A DNA stretch of 5,292 nucleotides from positions 1 through 5,292 of the forward strand of contig CAOJLW010000172.1 of NCBI GenBank assembly GCA_948438565.1. Reading direction: 5' to 3'. A program made the position numbers and the translations under genes. Shown here one piece after another: positions 1 through 5,292 of this stretch (position 1 is the stretch's first letter; the number at the start of each line of letters is the position of its first letter). Below the pieces are notes generated by a model. It saw nothing but the letters and a program-made list of their open reading frames with translations, was not told the origin of the DNA and did not search any database. The DNA comes from an uncultured Lachnospiraceae bacterium (GTDB taxonomy: Bacteria > Bacillota > Clostridia > Lachnospirales > Lachnospiraceae).

Positions 1-528
1 CACGACAGTCTGTTGTACGGCGATTCTGACGACATCTATGCCATAATGGAAAAGACGCTGACAATGGAAGAGACGGCTCGTTTAACGGCTATAGCAGAAG
101 GAAAATCCGTCGACGCGGATTGCGCGATGATTTCTTTAAATGCTTATCATGGGAATGATAAATCCAATAATCAGGGACTTGGCTGGTATCTGTATCAAGG
201 ATTTATCAATATGGATATGATCCATATGATAAGGCCCAGGGCGGCTACGATTTCTGTATTGGAAATGACGGGAGCCGAGATCAAAGCGATGCAGGCCGGC
301 GGGTTTGATCTACAGGGCGACGGAAATCCCTATGAATACCTGTTATTTACGAAAGGCGATAAGGAGCTTGCAGATAATACAGTATATAAACTTGCAATTT
401 CTACCGGTGAATTGACGGAAGAGATGCGTATCCAAGCAGAAGAGACGGCAGTGTCTCCGACAGAGGCGATTGGGCAGTATTTAAAAGAACTGAAAACTGT
501 TAGCGTCGATAGGATTCGATGGGAATGA
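1..528 (+). CDS. C-terminal part of a 5'-nucleotidase-like protein (5' end outside window)
   Basis: The reading frame is open from base 1 to the TGA at 526-528, giving 175 visible residues. A TTG at 13 is unlikely to be the start because the frame continues upstream and no ribosome binding site is visible. The layout resembles the C-terminal substrate-binding domain of UshA-type 5'-nucleotidases: a short strand ending in SLN (visible residues about 44-47), a Gly-rich turn, then LEMTGAEIKAM (about 87-97), which matches the family's 'v.ltGaelke' helix, and a late TEAIGQYLKEL helix like the family's terminal 'eYik' segment. The usual NGGGIR-type motif is replaced by NAYHGND, so a substrate-binding arginine may be missing. 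Known enzymes of this family are secreted or surface metallophosphoesterases acting on nucleotides; the metal-binding domain would lie upstream and cannot be seen. The stop is 11 bases before the next gene, so co-transcription is likely. Fold assignment is moderate; enzymatic activity is unproven. Confidence 0.55.
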   Translation, partial: HDSLLYGDSDDIYAIMEKTLTMEETARLTAIAEGKSVDADCAMISLNAYHGNDKSNNQGLGWYLYQGFINMDMIHMIRPRAATISVLEMTGAEIKAMQAGGFDLQGDGNPYEYLLFTKGDKELADNTVYKLAISTGELTEEMRIQAEETAVSPTEAIGQYLKELKTVSVDRIRWE

Positions 529-539
529 AAGGCGTTAAA

Positions 540-1790
540 ATGAACACGATCATTGTGATTGGCGGCGGCGCATCTGGTATGACGGCTGCGATATCAGCCG
601 CCCGCCATGGGGCGAAAGTAATTATAATAGAACACATGGACAGGGTTGGAAAAAAGATTCTCTCTACCGGCAATGGAAAATGCAATTATACCAATCGTAA
701 ACAGGGAGCGCGTTTTTACCGGGGTCAAAACCCGTCGTTTGTCTTGCCCGTTTTTGCGCAGTTTGGCTTTACGGAAACTATAGCCTTTTTTCGGGAGCTG
801 GGCATTTTCCCTTTGGAACGGGGCGGTTATTTTTATCCGGCCAGCGGACAGGCGGCTTCTGTTTTGGATGCGCTCCGATTGGAATTAAAACGGCTTCGGG
901 TACAAATCCTGACCGGATGCAAAATCGATGCCATCCATAGGCAAAAACAGGGGTTTTGTGTTCGTTCCAATCAAGGGGAATTTTGGGGGGATGCCTGTAT
1001 CATAGCCTGCGGGGGTAAGGCATTTCCAAAATCAGGCAGCGATGGCAGCGCATTTTTACATATCGAAAAGCTAGGGCATTCTATGACGGAAATGACGCCT
1101 GCCCTGGCGCCTATGAAGGCAAAACAGCCATTCTTTAAGTCTATTGCAGGAATTCGTGCAGATATTTCGATCAAATTATACATAGAAAAGGAATTGGCCT
1201 GCCAGGATCGCGGGGAAGTCCAGTTGACGGATTATGGGATTTCCGGGATCCCTGCTTTTCAGGTCAGCCGTTATGCGGCAAAGGCTCTCAAACATCGGCA
1301 ACGCGTACAAGCTTTGTTGGATTTTGCCCCTTATCTGTCGGCGGAGGAAGTAAACCGTGAGCTATTTGGCCGTTTTTTTGCAGATCATGGAAAAACGGCT
1401 GAAGAAGCTTTGATCGGATGGTTTCCGAAAAAACTGATCTGGCTCTTTTTAAAAGAAAACGGAATCCCGTTGCAGGCAGCGTCCAGCCGGACGCCTAAAA
1501 CGGCGATTGTAACAATGGCCGCCTATATCAAAGGCGCTGCAATTGATATTTGCGGCGTCAAAGGGTTTGAGTTTGCCCAGGCGTCCGCCGGCGGGGTCCA
1601 TACGGAGGAAATCAAAGCCGATACCCTGGAATCCTCGCTGCTTCCCGGCCTGTATTTTGCTGGAGAAGTGATCGATTTGGACGGGATGTGCGGCGGCTAT
1701 AATTTGCAATGGGCGTGGTCGTCCGGCTATGTTGCCGGGATGTGCGCCGCCTACAAAGGCCACAATCCCATCAAAGGAGGGACAAGATGA
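540..1790 (+). CDS. HI0933/COG2081-family FAD-binding flavoprotein (BaiN-like)
   Basis: This encodes a 416-residue cytoplasmic flavoprotein, close to the usual length of about 400-420. A dinucleotide-binding Rossmann start, GGGASG, is at residues 8-13, and the acidic residue closing the beta-alpha-beta unit is E31. The family signature GKKILSTGNGKCNYTN follows at 37-52. The second FAD-contacting block, GEVIDLDGMCGGYNLQWAWS, is at 375-394. Family members are annotated as NAD(P)/FAD-dependent or aminoacetone-oxidase-like oxidoreductases. One member, BaiN of Clostridium scindens, has been linked to reductive bile-acid steps, but the family is wide and substrate cannot be read from sequence, so no symbol is given. 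The ATG at 540 is chosen because GAAAGG (527-532) sits 7 bases upstream and the protein then begins directly with the first beta strand. In-frame ATGs at 519 and 525 would add 7 or 5 residues. The stop overlaps the next start as ATGA, implying coupled expression with the second flavoprotein. Confidence 0.9.
   Translation: MNTIIVIGGGASGMTAAISAARHGAKVIIIEHMDRVGKKILSTGNGKCNYTNRKQGARFYRGQNPSFVLPVFAQFGFTETIAFFRELGIFPLERGGYFYPASGQAASVLDALRLELKRLRVQILTGCKIDAIHRQKQGFCVRSNQGEFWGDACIIACGGKAFPKSGSDGSAFLHIEKLGHSMTEMTPALAPMKAKQPFFKSIAGIRADISIKLYIEKELACQDRGEVQLTDYGISGIPAFQVSRYAAKALKHRQRVQALLDFAPYLSAEEVNRELFGRFFADHGKTAEEALIGWFPKKLIWLFLKENGIPLQAASSRTPKTAIVTMAAYIKGAAIDICGVKGFEFAQASAGGVHTEEIKADTLESSLLPGLYFAGEVIDLDGMCGGYNLQWAWSSGYVAGMCAAYKGHNPIKGGTR
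1773..1781 (+). promoter_or_regulatory. Strong Shine-Dalgarno site fixing the COG2509 start
   Basis: AAAGGAGGG lies within the last codons of the upstream flavoprotein, 5 bases before the ATG at 1787. It decides the start of the downstream gene: the frame is open further up, to a possible start at 1709, but that extension would be wholly inside the upstream gene and encodes an Arg-rich stretch not expected in this family. With the ATGA overlap at 1787-1790 it also points to translational coupling. Confidence 0.85.
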
Positions 1791-3418
1791 TACAAATCCG
1801 GCAAGTAAAGCTTTCGCTTACGCATACAAAAGAAGATTTGATCCGGCAGACGGCTAAACTGTTAAAAATCCGACAGGAAGAGATTTTGGATCTGCGGATT
1901 GCAAAACGGTCTTTGGACGCACGAAAAAAAGAACATATTCGTTATGTCTATACCATCGAAGTGGATACGGCGCGGGATCAAAAAATCGTAAACCGGCTGC
2001 ACGCGGATACCATCCGGTTTCAGGAGAAAAAACCGTACCGGCTTCCAAAACCCGGCGCGCAGAAGCTGCAATGTCGTCCGGTTGTGATTGGAAGCGGCCC
2101 GGCGGGTCTTTTTTGCGCCTATATGCTGGCTTTTGCAGGGTATGCGCCGATTGTCTTAGAGCGCGGAAAACCCGTGGCCATGCGCCAAAAGGATGTGGAA
2201 CGCTTCTGGAACGACGGTACGTTACACAGAAATTCCAACGTGCAGTTTGGAGAAGGCGGAGCAGGCACATTTTCGGACGGAAAACTAAATACTCTGGTCA
2301 AAGACGTTTCGGGACGCAGCCGCAAAGTCCTTGAAATTTTTGTCGCCCATGGAGCTCCCCAGGAAATTCTCTATGAAGCCAAACCGCATATCGGGACGGA
2401 TATACTGGCAAAAGTCATTCCGGCAATCCGGCAGGAGATCCTTGACCGGGGAGGCGCGTTTTCTTTTGAAAGCTGTGTGACGGATGTCCGGATTCAAAAC
2501 GGACGGCTCGCAGCAGTGGAAATCAACCATGATTCCTGGTTAGAAACGCAGGCAGTGGCGTTTGCGGTTGGGCATAGCGCCCGGGATACGTTTTTTATGT
2601 TGCAGGAACGCGGCGTTCCCATGGAGGCCAAATCCTTTGCCGTCGGCCTGCGAGTAGAGCATCCGCAGGAATGGATCAGCCAAAGCCAGTATGGAGAAGC
2701 CGCGTCTATGCTGCCGCCCGCCGCCTATAAGGTTACGGCGGATGGTATTGGCGGCAGAGGAGTTTATTCTTTTTGTATGTGTCCGGGCGGTTATGTCGTC
2801 AACGCCTCCTCGGAAGCCAAACGTTTGGCCGTCAATGGCATGAGCCGTTCCACACGGGATGGCGTCAATGCCAACAGCGCCATTATTGTGTCGGTAACTC
2901 CAAAGGATTTTGAAGGGGACGGACCGCTGTCCGGGATTTCTTTTCAGCGCGCGCTGGAAGAACGAGCGTTTTGTTACGGGAGCGGAGCGATACCGCAGCA
3001 GCTCTATCGGGATTTTAAATGCAGACAGGACAGCCGATCCTATGGGGAAATTGTATCGGCCACATACGGAGCGACGCAGTTTGGGCCGCTGCACCGGCTG
3101 TTTACGCCGGACGTCTATGAATCCTTTCTGAGCGGCATGGAACAGTTTGGCCAAAAAATCCCCGGCTTTGCCAGTGACGACGTCGTGCTTTCCGGAGTAG
3201 AGAGCCGAACGTCTTCACCCGTGCGTATCCCCAGAGACGAAGGATGTGAGAGCAGTGTCAAAGGACTCTATCCCTGCGGCGAAGGAGCTGGGTATGCAGG
3301 CGGAATTATGTCTGCGGCAATGGATGGAATGAAAGTGGCGGAGGCGTTGATTAGGCGTTATAAAAGTGGCCGGCCAGACGTCCGCGACGTTGTTTATTTT
3401 GGGGTTAAGCGGTTCTAA
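1787..3418 (+). CDS. COG2509-family FAD-dependent dehydrogenase
   Basis: This encodes a 543-residue predicted cytoplasmic flavoenzyme. Residues 1 to about 95 form the family's small N-terminal domain (MIQIRQVKLSLTHT..., then alternating strands and helices). The FAD Rossmann motif GSGPAG follows at 102-107, with the ribose-binding acidic residue at E125 (VLERG). The hallmark NVQFGEGGAGTFSDGKLNT is at 151-169, and the C-terminal FAD block GLYPCGEGAGYAGGIMSAAM at 493-512. Members are widespread in Firmicutes as uncharacterised NAD(P)/FAD-dependent oxidoreductases; the reaction is not established. The start is fixed by a strong ribosome binding site and ATGA overlap with the preceding flavoprotein gene, which suggests the two act together or are needed at matched levels. 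Oddity: residues 527-543 (SGRPDVRDVVYFGVKRF) are encoded by the left arm of a large inverted repeat whose other arm lies past the stop. The natural C-terminus was therefore probably replaced by an inserted element; the FAD-binding core is complete. Confidence 0.92.
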   Translation: MIQIRQVKLSLTHTKEDLIRQTAKLLKIRQEEILDLRIAKRSLDARKKEHIRYVYTIEVDTARDQKIVNRLHADTIRFQEKKPYRLPKPGAQKLQCRPVVIGSGPAGLFCAYMLAFAGYAPIVLERGKPVAMRQKDVERFWNDGTLHRNSNVQFGEGGAGTFSDGKLNTLVKDVSGRSRKVLEIFVAHGAPQEILYEAKPHIGTDILAKVIPAIRQEILDRGGAFSFESCVTDVRIQNGRLAAVEINHDSWLETQAVAFAVGHSARDTFFMLQERGVPMEAKSFAVGLRVEHPQEWISQSQYGEAASMLPPAAYKVTADGIGGRGVYSFCMCPGGYVVNASSEAKRLAVNGMSRSTRDGVNANSAIIVSVTPKDFEGDGPLSGISFQRALEERAFCYGSGAIPQQLYRDFKCRQDSRSYGEIVSATYGATQFGPLHRLFTPDVYESFLSGMEQFGQKIPGFASDDVVLSGVESRTSSPVRIPRDEGCESSVKGLYPCGEGAGYAGGIMSAAMDGMKVAEALIRRYKSGRPDVRDVVYFGVKRF

Positions 3419-3454
3419 AGCATCCGGTATAGGATGTTGATAACGGACGCATCC

Positions 3455-3492
3455 GCTGCAAAAAGCGCCGTCCAGGCGCTTTGCAGCTTTTT
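3455..3492 (+). terminator. Intrinsic terminator of the flavoprotein operon
   Basis: GCTGCAAAAAGCGCC (3455-3469) pairs with GGCGCTTTGCAGC (3475-3487) around the loop GTCCA, with two extra As bulged in the left strand, and is followed by five Ts (3488-3492). The stem starts 36 bases after the stop codon of the COG2509 gene, a normal place for the operon's terminator. It sits in the middle of the large palindrome, so if that is a mobile element the terminator came with it. The T-run is also used by the next hairpin (3489-3512), so the two structures compete slightly. Confidence 0.65.
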
Positions 3493-3512
3493 CGGGCATC
3501 CATGCCCGAAAA
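3489..3512. repeat. Perfect 11-bp hairpin inside the palindrome
   Basis: TTTTCGGGCAT (3489-3499) and ATGCCCGAAAA (3502-3512) are exact complements separated by CC; in RNA the effective stem is probably 9 pairs with a six-base loop. No T-run follows on either strand, so it is not an obvious second terminator. It abuts the terminator hairpin and forms the second arm of the palindrome's central junction. Confidence 0.7.
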
Positions 3513-3592
3513 CTGCTGGGACTGCGTCGGATGCTTAAGAACCGCTAAAACACTGCGATAATATAGCGTCGCGGACGCCTGGCCTACTTTAT

Positions 3593-3706
3593 TGGAGGGA
3601 CTCTAAAACGGTAGAACCATGGTAAAAAATAAACGTAACGACTGAGAAAGTCCCGTCTACAAGCGGATATCCTACCGCTTGTGGACGATCGTTTTATCAT
3701 CCTCCA
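3593..3706 (+). other. Structured block of nested inverted repeats, possible ncRNA or second element
   Basis: TGGAGG (3593-3598) is complementary to CCTCCA (3701-3706) and could close the block. GGGACT (3597-3602) is complementary to AGTCCC (3649-3654), sharing two Gs with the closing stem. GTCTACAAGCGG (3655-3666) pairs with CCGCTTGTGGAC (3675-3686), 12 pairs including one G-U, around an eight-base loop. Between 3603 and 3648 the sequence is A-rich and largely unpaired apart from the short palindrome ACCATGGT (3616-3623). No open reading frame of note is present. The block lies after the operon terminator and before the predicted mutS promoter, so it is not part of the mutS leader if that promoter is used. 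I do not recognise it as a known riboswitch or small RNA. The 12-pair hairpin is the firmest part; the overall fold is inference. Confidence 0.4.
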
Positions 3707-3715
3707 GCTTTAGCG

Positions 3716-3744
3716 TTGAATCTTAATTTTTTTTATGTTAAAAT
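3716..3744 (+). promoter_or_regulatory. Sigma-A-type promoter for mutS
   Basis: A -35 box TTGAAT (3716-3721) and a -10 box TAAAAT (3739-3744) are separated by exactly 17 bases, with an extended -10 TG at 3736-3737. The spacer contains a run of eight Ts or more, making it AT-rich. Transcription would start near 3751, leaving a leader of about 44 bases without obvious structure. This makes mutS independent of the flavoprotein operon. Confidence 0.7.
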
Positions 3745-3779
3745 ATTTGGCGTAATTTTACAAATACCAAAAGAGAAAC

Positions 3780-3785
3780 GGAAGG
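3780..3785 (+). promoter_or_regulatory. Ribosome binding site selecting the TTG start of mutS
   Basis: GGAAGG ends 9 bases before the TTG at 3795. The nearest in-frame ATG codons (3813 and 3816, residues 7 and 8) have no comparable upstream purine run and would trim the conserved N-terminus, so the TTG is preferred. Confidence 0.7.
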
Positions 3786-3794
3786 TCTAAACGA

Positions 3795-5292
3795 TTGAGC
3801 AAATACACACCAATGATGCAGCATTATCTGGATACAAAAGCAGCCTATCAGGATTGCATCCTGTTTTATCGGCTGGGGGATTTTTATGAGATGTTCTTTG
3901 AGGACGCCAAAACCGTCTCAAAAGAGCTGGAGCTGACCCTGACCGGAAAGAACTGCGGAACGGAGGAACGCGCGCCGATGTGCGGCATTCCATATCATGC
4001 AGTGGACGGATATCTCAACAAACTGGTCAAACGCGGCTATAAAGTGGCCGTCTGCGAACAGGTCGAGGATCCCAAAACGGCCAAGGGCATGGTTAAACGC
4101 GAAGTGACGCGCGTAGTCACGCCCGGCACCAATTTGAGCAGCCAGGCGCTGGACGAAGCCAAAAACAATTATATTATGTGCATTGCCTATATCGCCCCAA
4201 CGTACGGCATATCCGTTGCCGACGTCAGTACCGGGGACTATTTTGTGACGGAAGCAGAAACCGAGCGGAAGCTTTTGGATGAAATCACCAAATACTGTCC
4301 TGCGGAAATCATCTGTAACGAACCGTTTTATATGAGCGGCGCAGATTTGGAAGACCTGAAAAGCCGTCTGCATATCTGCGTCAGCTCCCTGGAGGCCTGG
4401 TATTTTGACGATGATACCGCGATTGGAGCCTTAAAAGAGCATTTCCATATACACGGCTTAAAAAGCCTTGGATTGCATGATTTGCCATGCGGCAGCATTG
4501 CAGCCGGAGCTTTGCTGAAATACCTCTATGAAACACAGAAAAATTCCCTGGCGCATATGACGGCCATCCACCCCTATACAACCGGAAAATTTATGATGAT
4601 CGACAGCTCGACCAGACGGAACTTAGAACTGGTGGAAACGCTGCGCGAAAAGGCAAAACGCGGATCCTTGCTCTGGGTCTTGGATAAGACGAAAACAGCG
4701 ATGGGAGCCAGGATGCTGCGTTCTTATATCGAACAGCCCTTAATTGTGCCGCAGGCCATCACAGAACGTCTGGATGCGGTGGAAGAGCTGTATGGGCAGA
4801 TGATTGTCCGAGAGGAGCTGCGGGAATATCTAAACCCCATTTATGACCTGGAACGCCTGATTACCCGCGTCACGTACCAAACGGCCAGTCCCAGGGATTT
4901 GGTCGCCTTTAAGAATTCTATCCGAATGCTCCCCCCGATCAAAAGCCTGTTGGCGGATTTTAAGAGTCCTCTGATGCAGCGGATTACGGAGGATCTGGAT
5001 TCCCTGGAAGATCTCTATGTACAGATCGACGCCGGAATTGTTGAGGATGCGCCTATCTTGGCGCATGACGGCGGTATTATCAAAGAGACGTACCACAAAG
5101 AAATCGATCGCTTAAGGCACGCCAAGACGGAAGGAAAGTCGTGGCTGGCCAAATTAGAAGCGCAGGAGAGGGACAAGACGGGCATCAAAAATCTGAAAAT
5201 CAAATATAACAAAGTATTCGGCTATTACCTGGAGGTGACCAATTCCTATCAGAATCTGGTTCCGGATTATTTCGTCAGAAAACAGACGCTGG
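3795..5292 (+). CDS. mutS: DNA mismatch repair protein MutS, N-terminal 499 residues (3' end outside window)
   Basis: MutS recognises base mismatches and small loops after replication and recruits MutL. The visible part begins MSKYTPMMQHYLDTK, with the mismatch-reading motif GDFYEMF at residues 28-34; F30 and E32 correspond to the mispair-contacting Phe and Glu of domain I. APMCGIPYHA and the CEQVEDP segment follow, completing domain I by about residue 115. The connector domain (with ISVADVSTGDY) runs to about 250. The core lever domain includes DSSTRRNLELVETL and GSLLWVLDKTKTAMGARML. The clamp region reaches the conserved GYYLEVT at 476-482. The frame is open to the last base without stops. 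MutS proteins are usually about 850-890 residues, so the Walker ATPase and dimer-contact domain lie beyond the window. The start is a TTG with a good ribosome binding site and its own promoter. In related Clostridia mutS often follows miaB; here the gene immediately upstream is instead a flavoprotein. Confidence 0.97.
   Translation, partial: MSKYTPMMQHYLDTKAAYQDCILFYRLGDFYEMFFEDAKTVSKELELTLTGKNCGTEERAPMCGIPYHAVDGYLNKLVKRGYKVAVCEQVEDPKTAKGMVKREVTRVVTPGTNLSSQALDEAKNNYIMCIAYIAPTYGISVADVSTGDYFVTEAETERKLLDEITKYCPAEIICNEPFYMSGADLEDLKSRLHICVSSLEAWYFDDDTAIGALKEHFHIHGLKSLGLHDLPCGSIAAGALLKYLYETQKNSLAHMTAIHPYTTGKFMMIDSSTRRNLELVETLREKAKRGSLLWVLDKTKTAMGARMLRSYIEQPLIVPQAITERLDAVEELYGQMIVREELREYLNPIYDLERLITRVTYQTASPRDLVAFKNSIRMLPPIKSLLADFKSPLMQRITEDLDSLEDLYVQIDAGIVEDAPILAHDGGIIKETYHKEIDRLRHAKTEGKSWLAKLEAQERDKTGIKNLKIKYNKVFGYYLEVTNSYQNLVPDYFVRKQTL

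Larger units (their letters stand above)
3372..3584. repeat. Large imperfect palindrome overlapping the 3' end of the COG2509 gene (MITE-like)
   Basis: Two blocks of each arm pair with each other. GGCCAGACGTCCGCGACG (3372-3389) is complementary to 3567-3584 at 17 of 18 positions. AGCGGTTCTAAAGCATCCG (3408-3426) is complementary to 3528-3546 at 18 of 19. Between the blocks lie poorly matched stretches of 18 and 20 bases. Weaker symmetry (AAAGT at 3363-3367, ACTTT at 3586-3590) may extend the ends. Inside, 3447-3454 can pair with 3519-3527 with one bulged C. The centre holds two hairpins side by side (3455-3487 and 3489-3512), giving a nearly fully paired, three-way-junction fold. The left arm codes for the last residues and stop of the flavoprotein gene. 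There is no room for a transposase. A non-autonomous mobile palindrome is the best reading; a structured 3' UTR or small RNA is the alternative. I recognise no named family, and no clear target-site duplication is visible. Confidence 0.65.

Noticed and set aside
519..539. Alternative ATG starts at 519 and 525 for the COG2081-family gene
   Set aside because: The first would overlap the upstream stop, and both add residues before the first Rossmann strand; the ATG at 540 has the better-spaced purine-rich site. They cannot be fully excluded.
1709..1786. Upstream extension of the COG2509 reading frame to a possible start at 1709
   Set aside because: It lies wholly within the preceding flavoprotein gene, gives an atypical Arg-rich leader, and the strong ribosome binding site points to the ATG at 1787.
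3215..3499. Minus-strand open frame running across the flavoprotein 3' end and palindrome
   Set aside because: It is antisense to a well-supported gene, has no convincing ribosome binding site, and shows no recognisable protein features.
3489..3512. Perfect hairpin as a second or bidirectional terminator
   Set aside because: No T-run follows the stem on either strand; it is better explained as the second arm of the palindrome's centre.
3641..3654. CTGAGA followed by CCC, resembling part of a TPP riboswitch
   Set aside because: The second half of the TPP aptamer (ACCTGAT and the GGnTAATnCC arm) is absent, and neither mutS nor the block's position fits thiamine control.
3918..4373. Long minus-strand open frame of 151 codons opposite mutS
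   Set aside because: The + strand there encodes clear MutS domain I and connector sequence; the antisense frame is a codon-bias shadow.

Overview
The window looks like a chromosomal stretch of a low-to-moderate-GC anaerobic Firmicute, most likely a Clostridia/Lachnospiraceae-type gut bacterium. This rests on the mix of genes (an HI0933/COG2081 flavoprotein paired with a COG2509 dehydrogenase, and mutS), strong AGGAGG-type ribosome binding sites, sigma-A-like promoter hexamers and protein flavour. No marker gene here fixes the genus. All genes supported by the sequence are on the + strand.

Layout. Positions 1-528 hold the C-terminal end of a protein resembling the 5'-nucleotidase (UshA) C-terminal domain; its 5' end lies outside the window. 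Eleven bases later, a COG2081/HI0933-family flavoprotein (540-1790) begins. It overlaps by ATGA with a COG2509 FAD-dependent dehydrogenase (1787-3418). These three probably form one transcription unit, with the two flavoproteins translationally coupled. A 376-base gene-free interval follows (3419-3794). The window then ends inside mutS, which starts at a TTG at 3795, has a well-formed promoter of its own, and is cut off by the window edge after 499 residues.

The most unusual part is the junction between the COG2509 gene and mutS. A large imperfect palindrome (about 3372-3584) has its left arm inside the last codons of the COG2509 gene and its right arm about 150 bases downstream. Inside it are two further hairpins, one of which looks like an intrinsic terminator. 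The geometry suggests a MITE-like palindromic element that inserted at the gene's 3' end and now supplies its last roughly 17 codons and stop. A long structured 3' UTR is the alternative. A second, separate block of inverted repeats (3593-3706) lies between that palindrome and the mutS promoter and matches no RNA family I can name.

Functionally, the two flavoproteins are conserved but poorly characterised redox enzymes, the upstream fragment is probably an extracytoplasmic or degenerate nucleotidase-like protein, and mutS is mismatch-repair housekeeping expressed separately. I found no CRISPR array, tRNA, rRNA or transposase gene.
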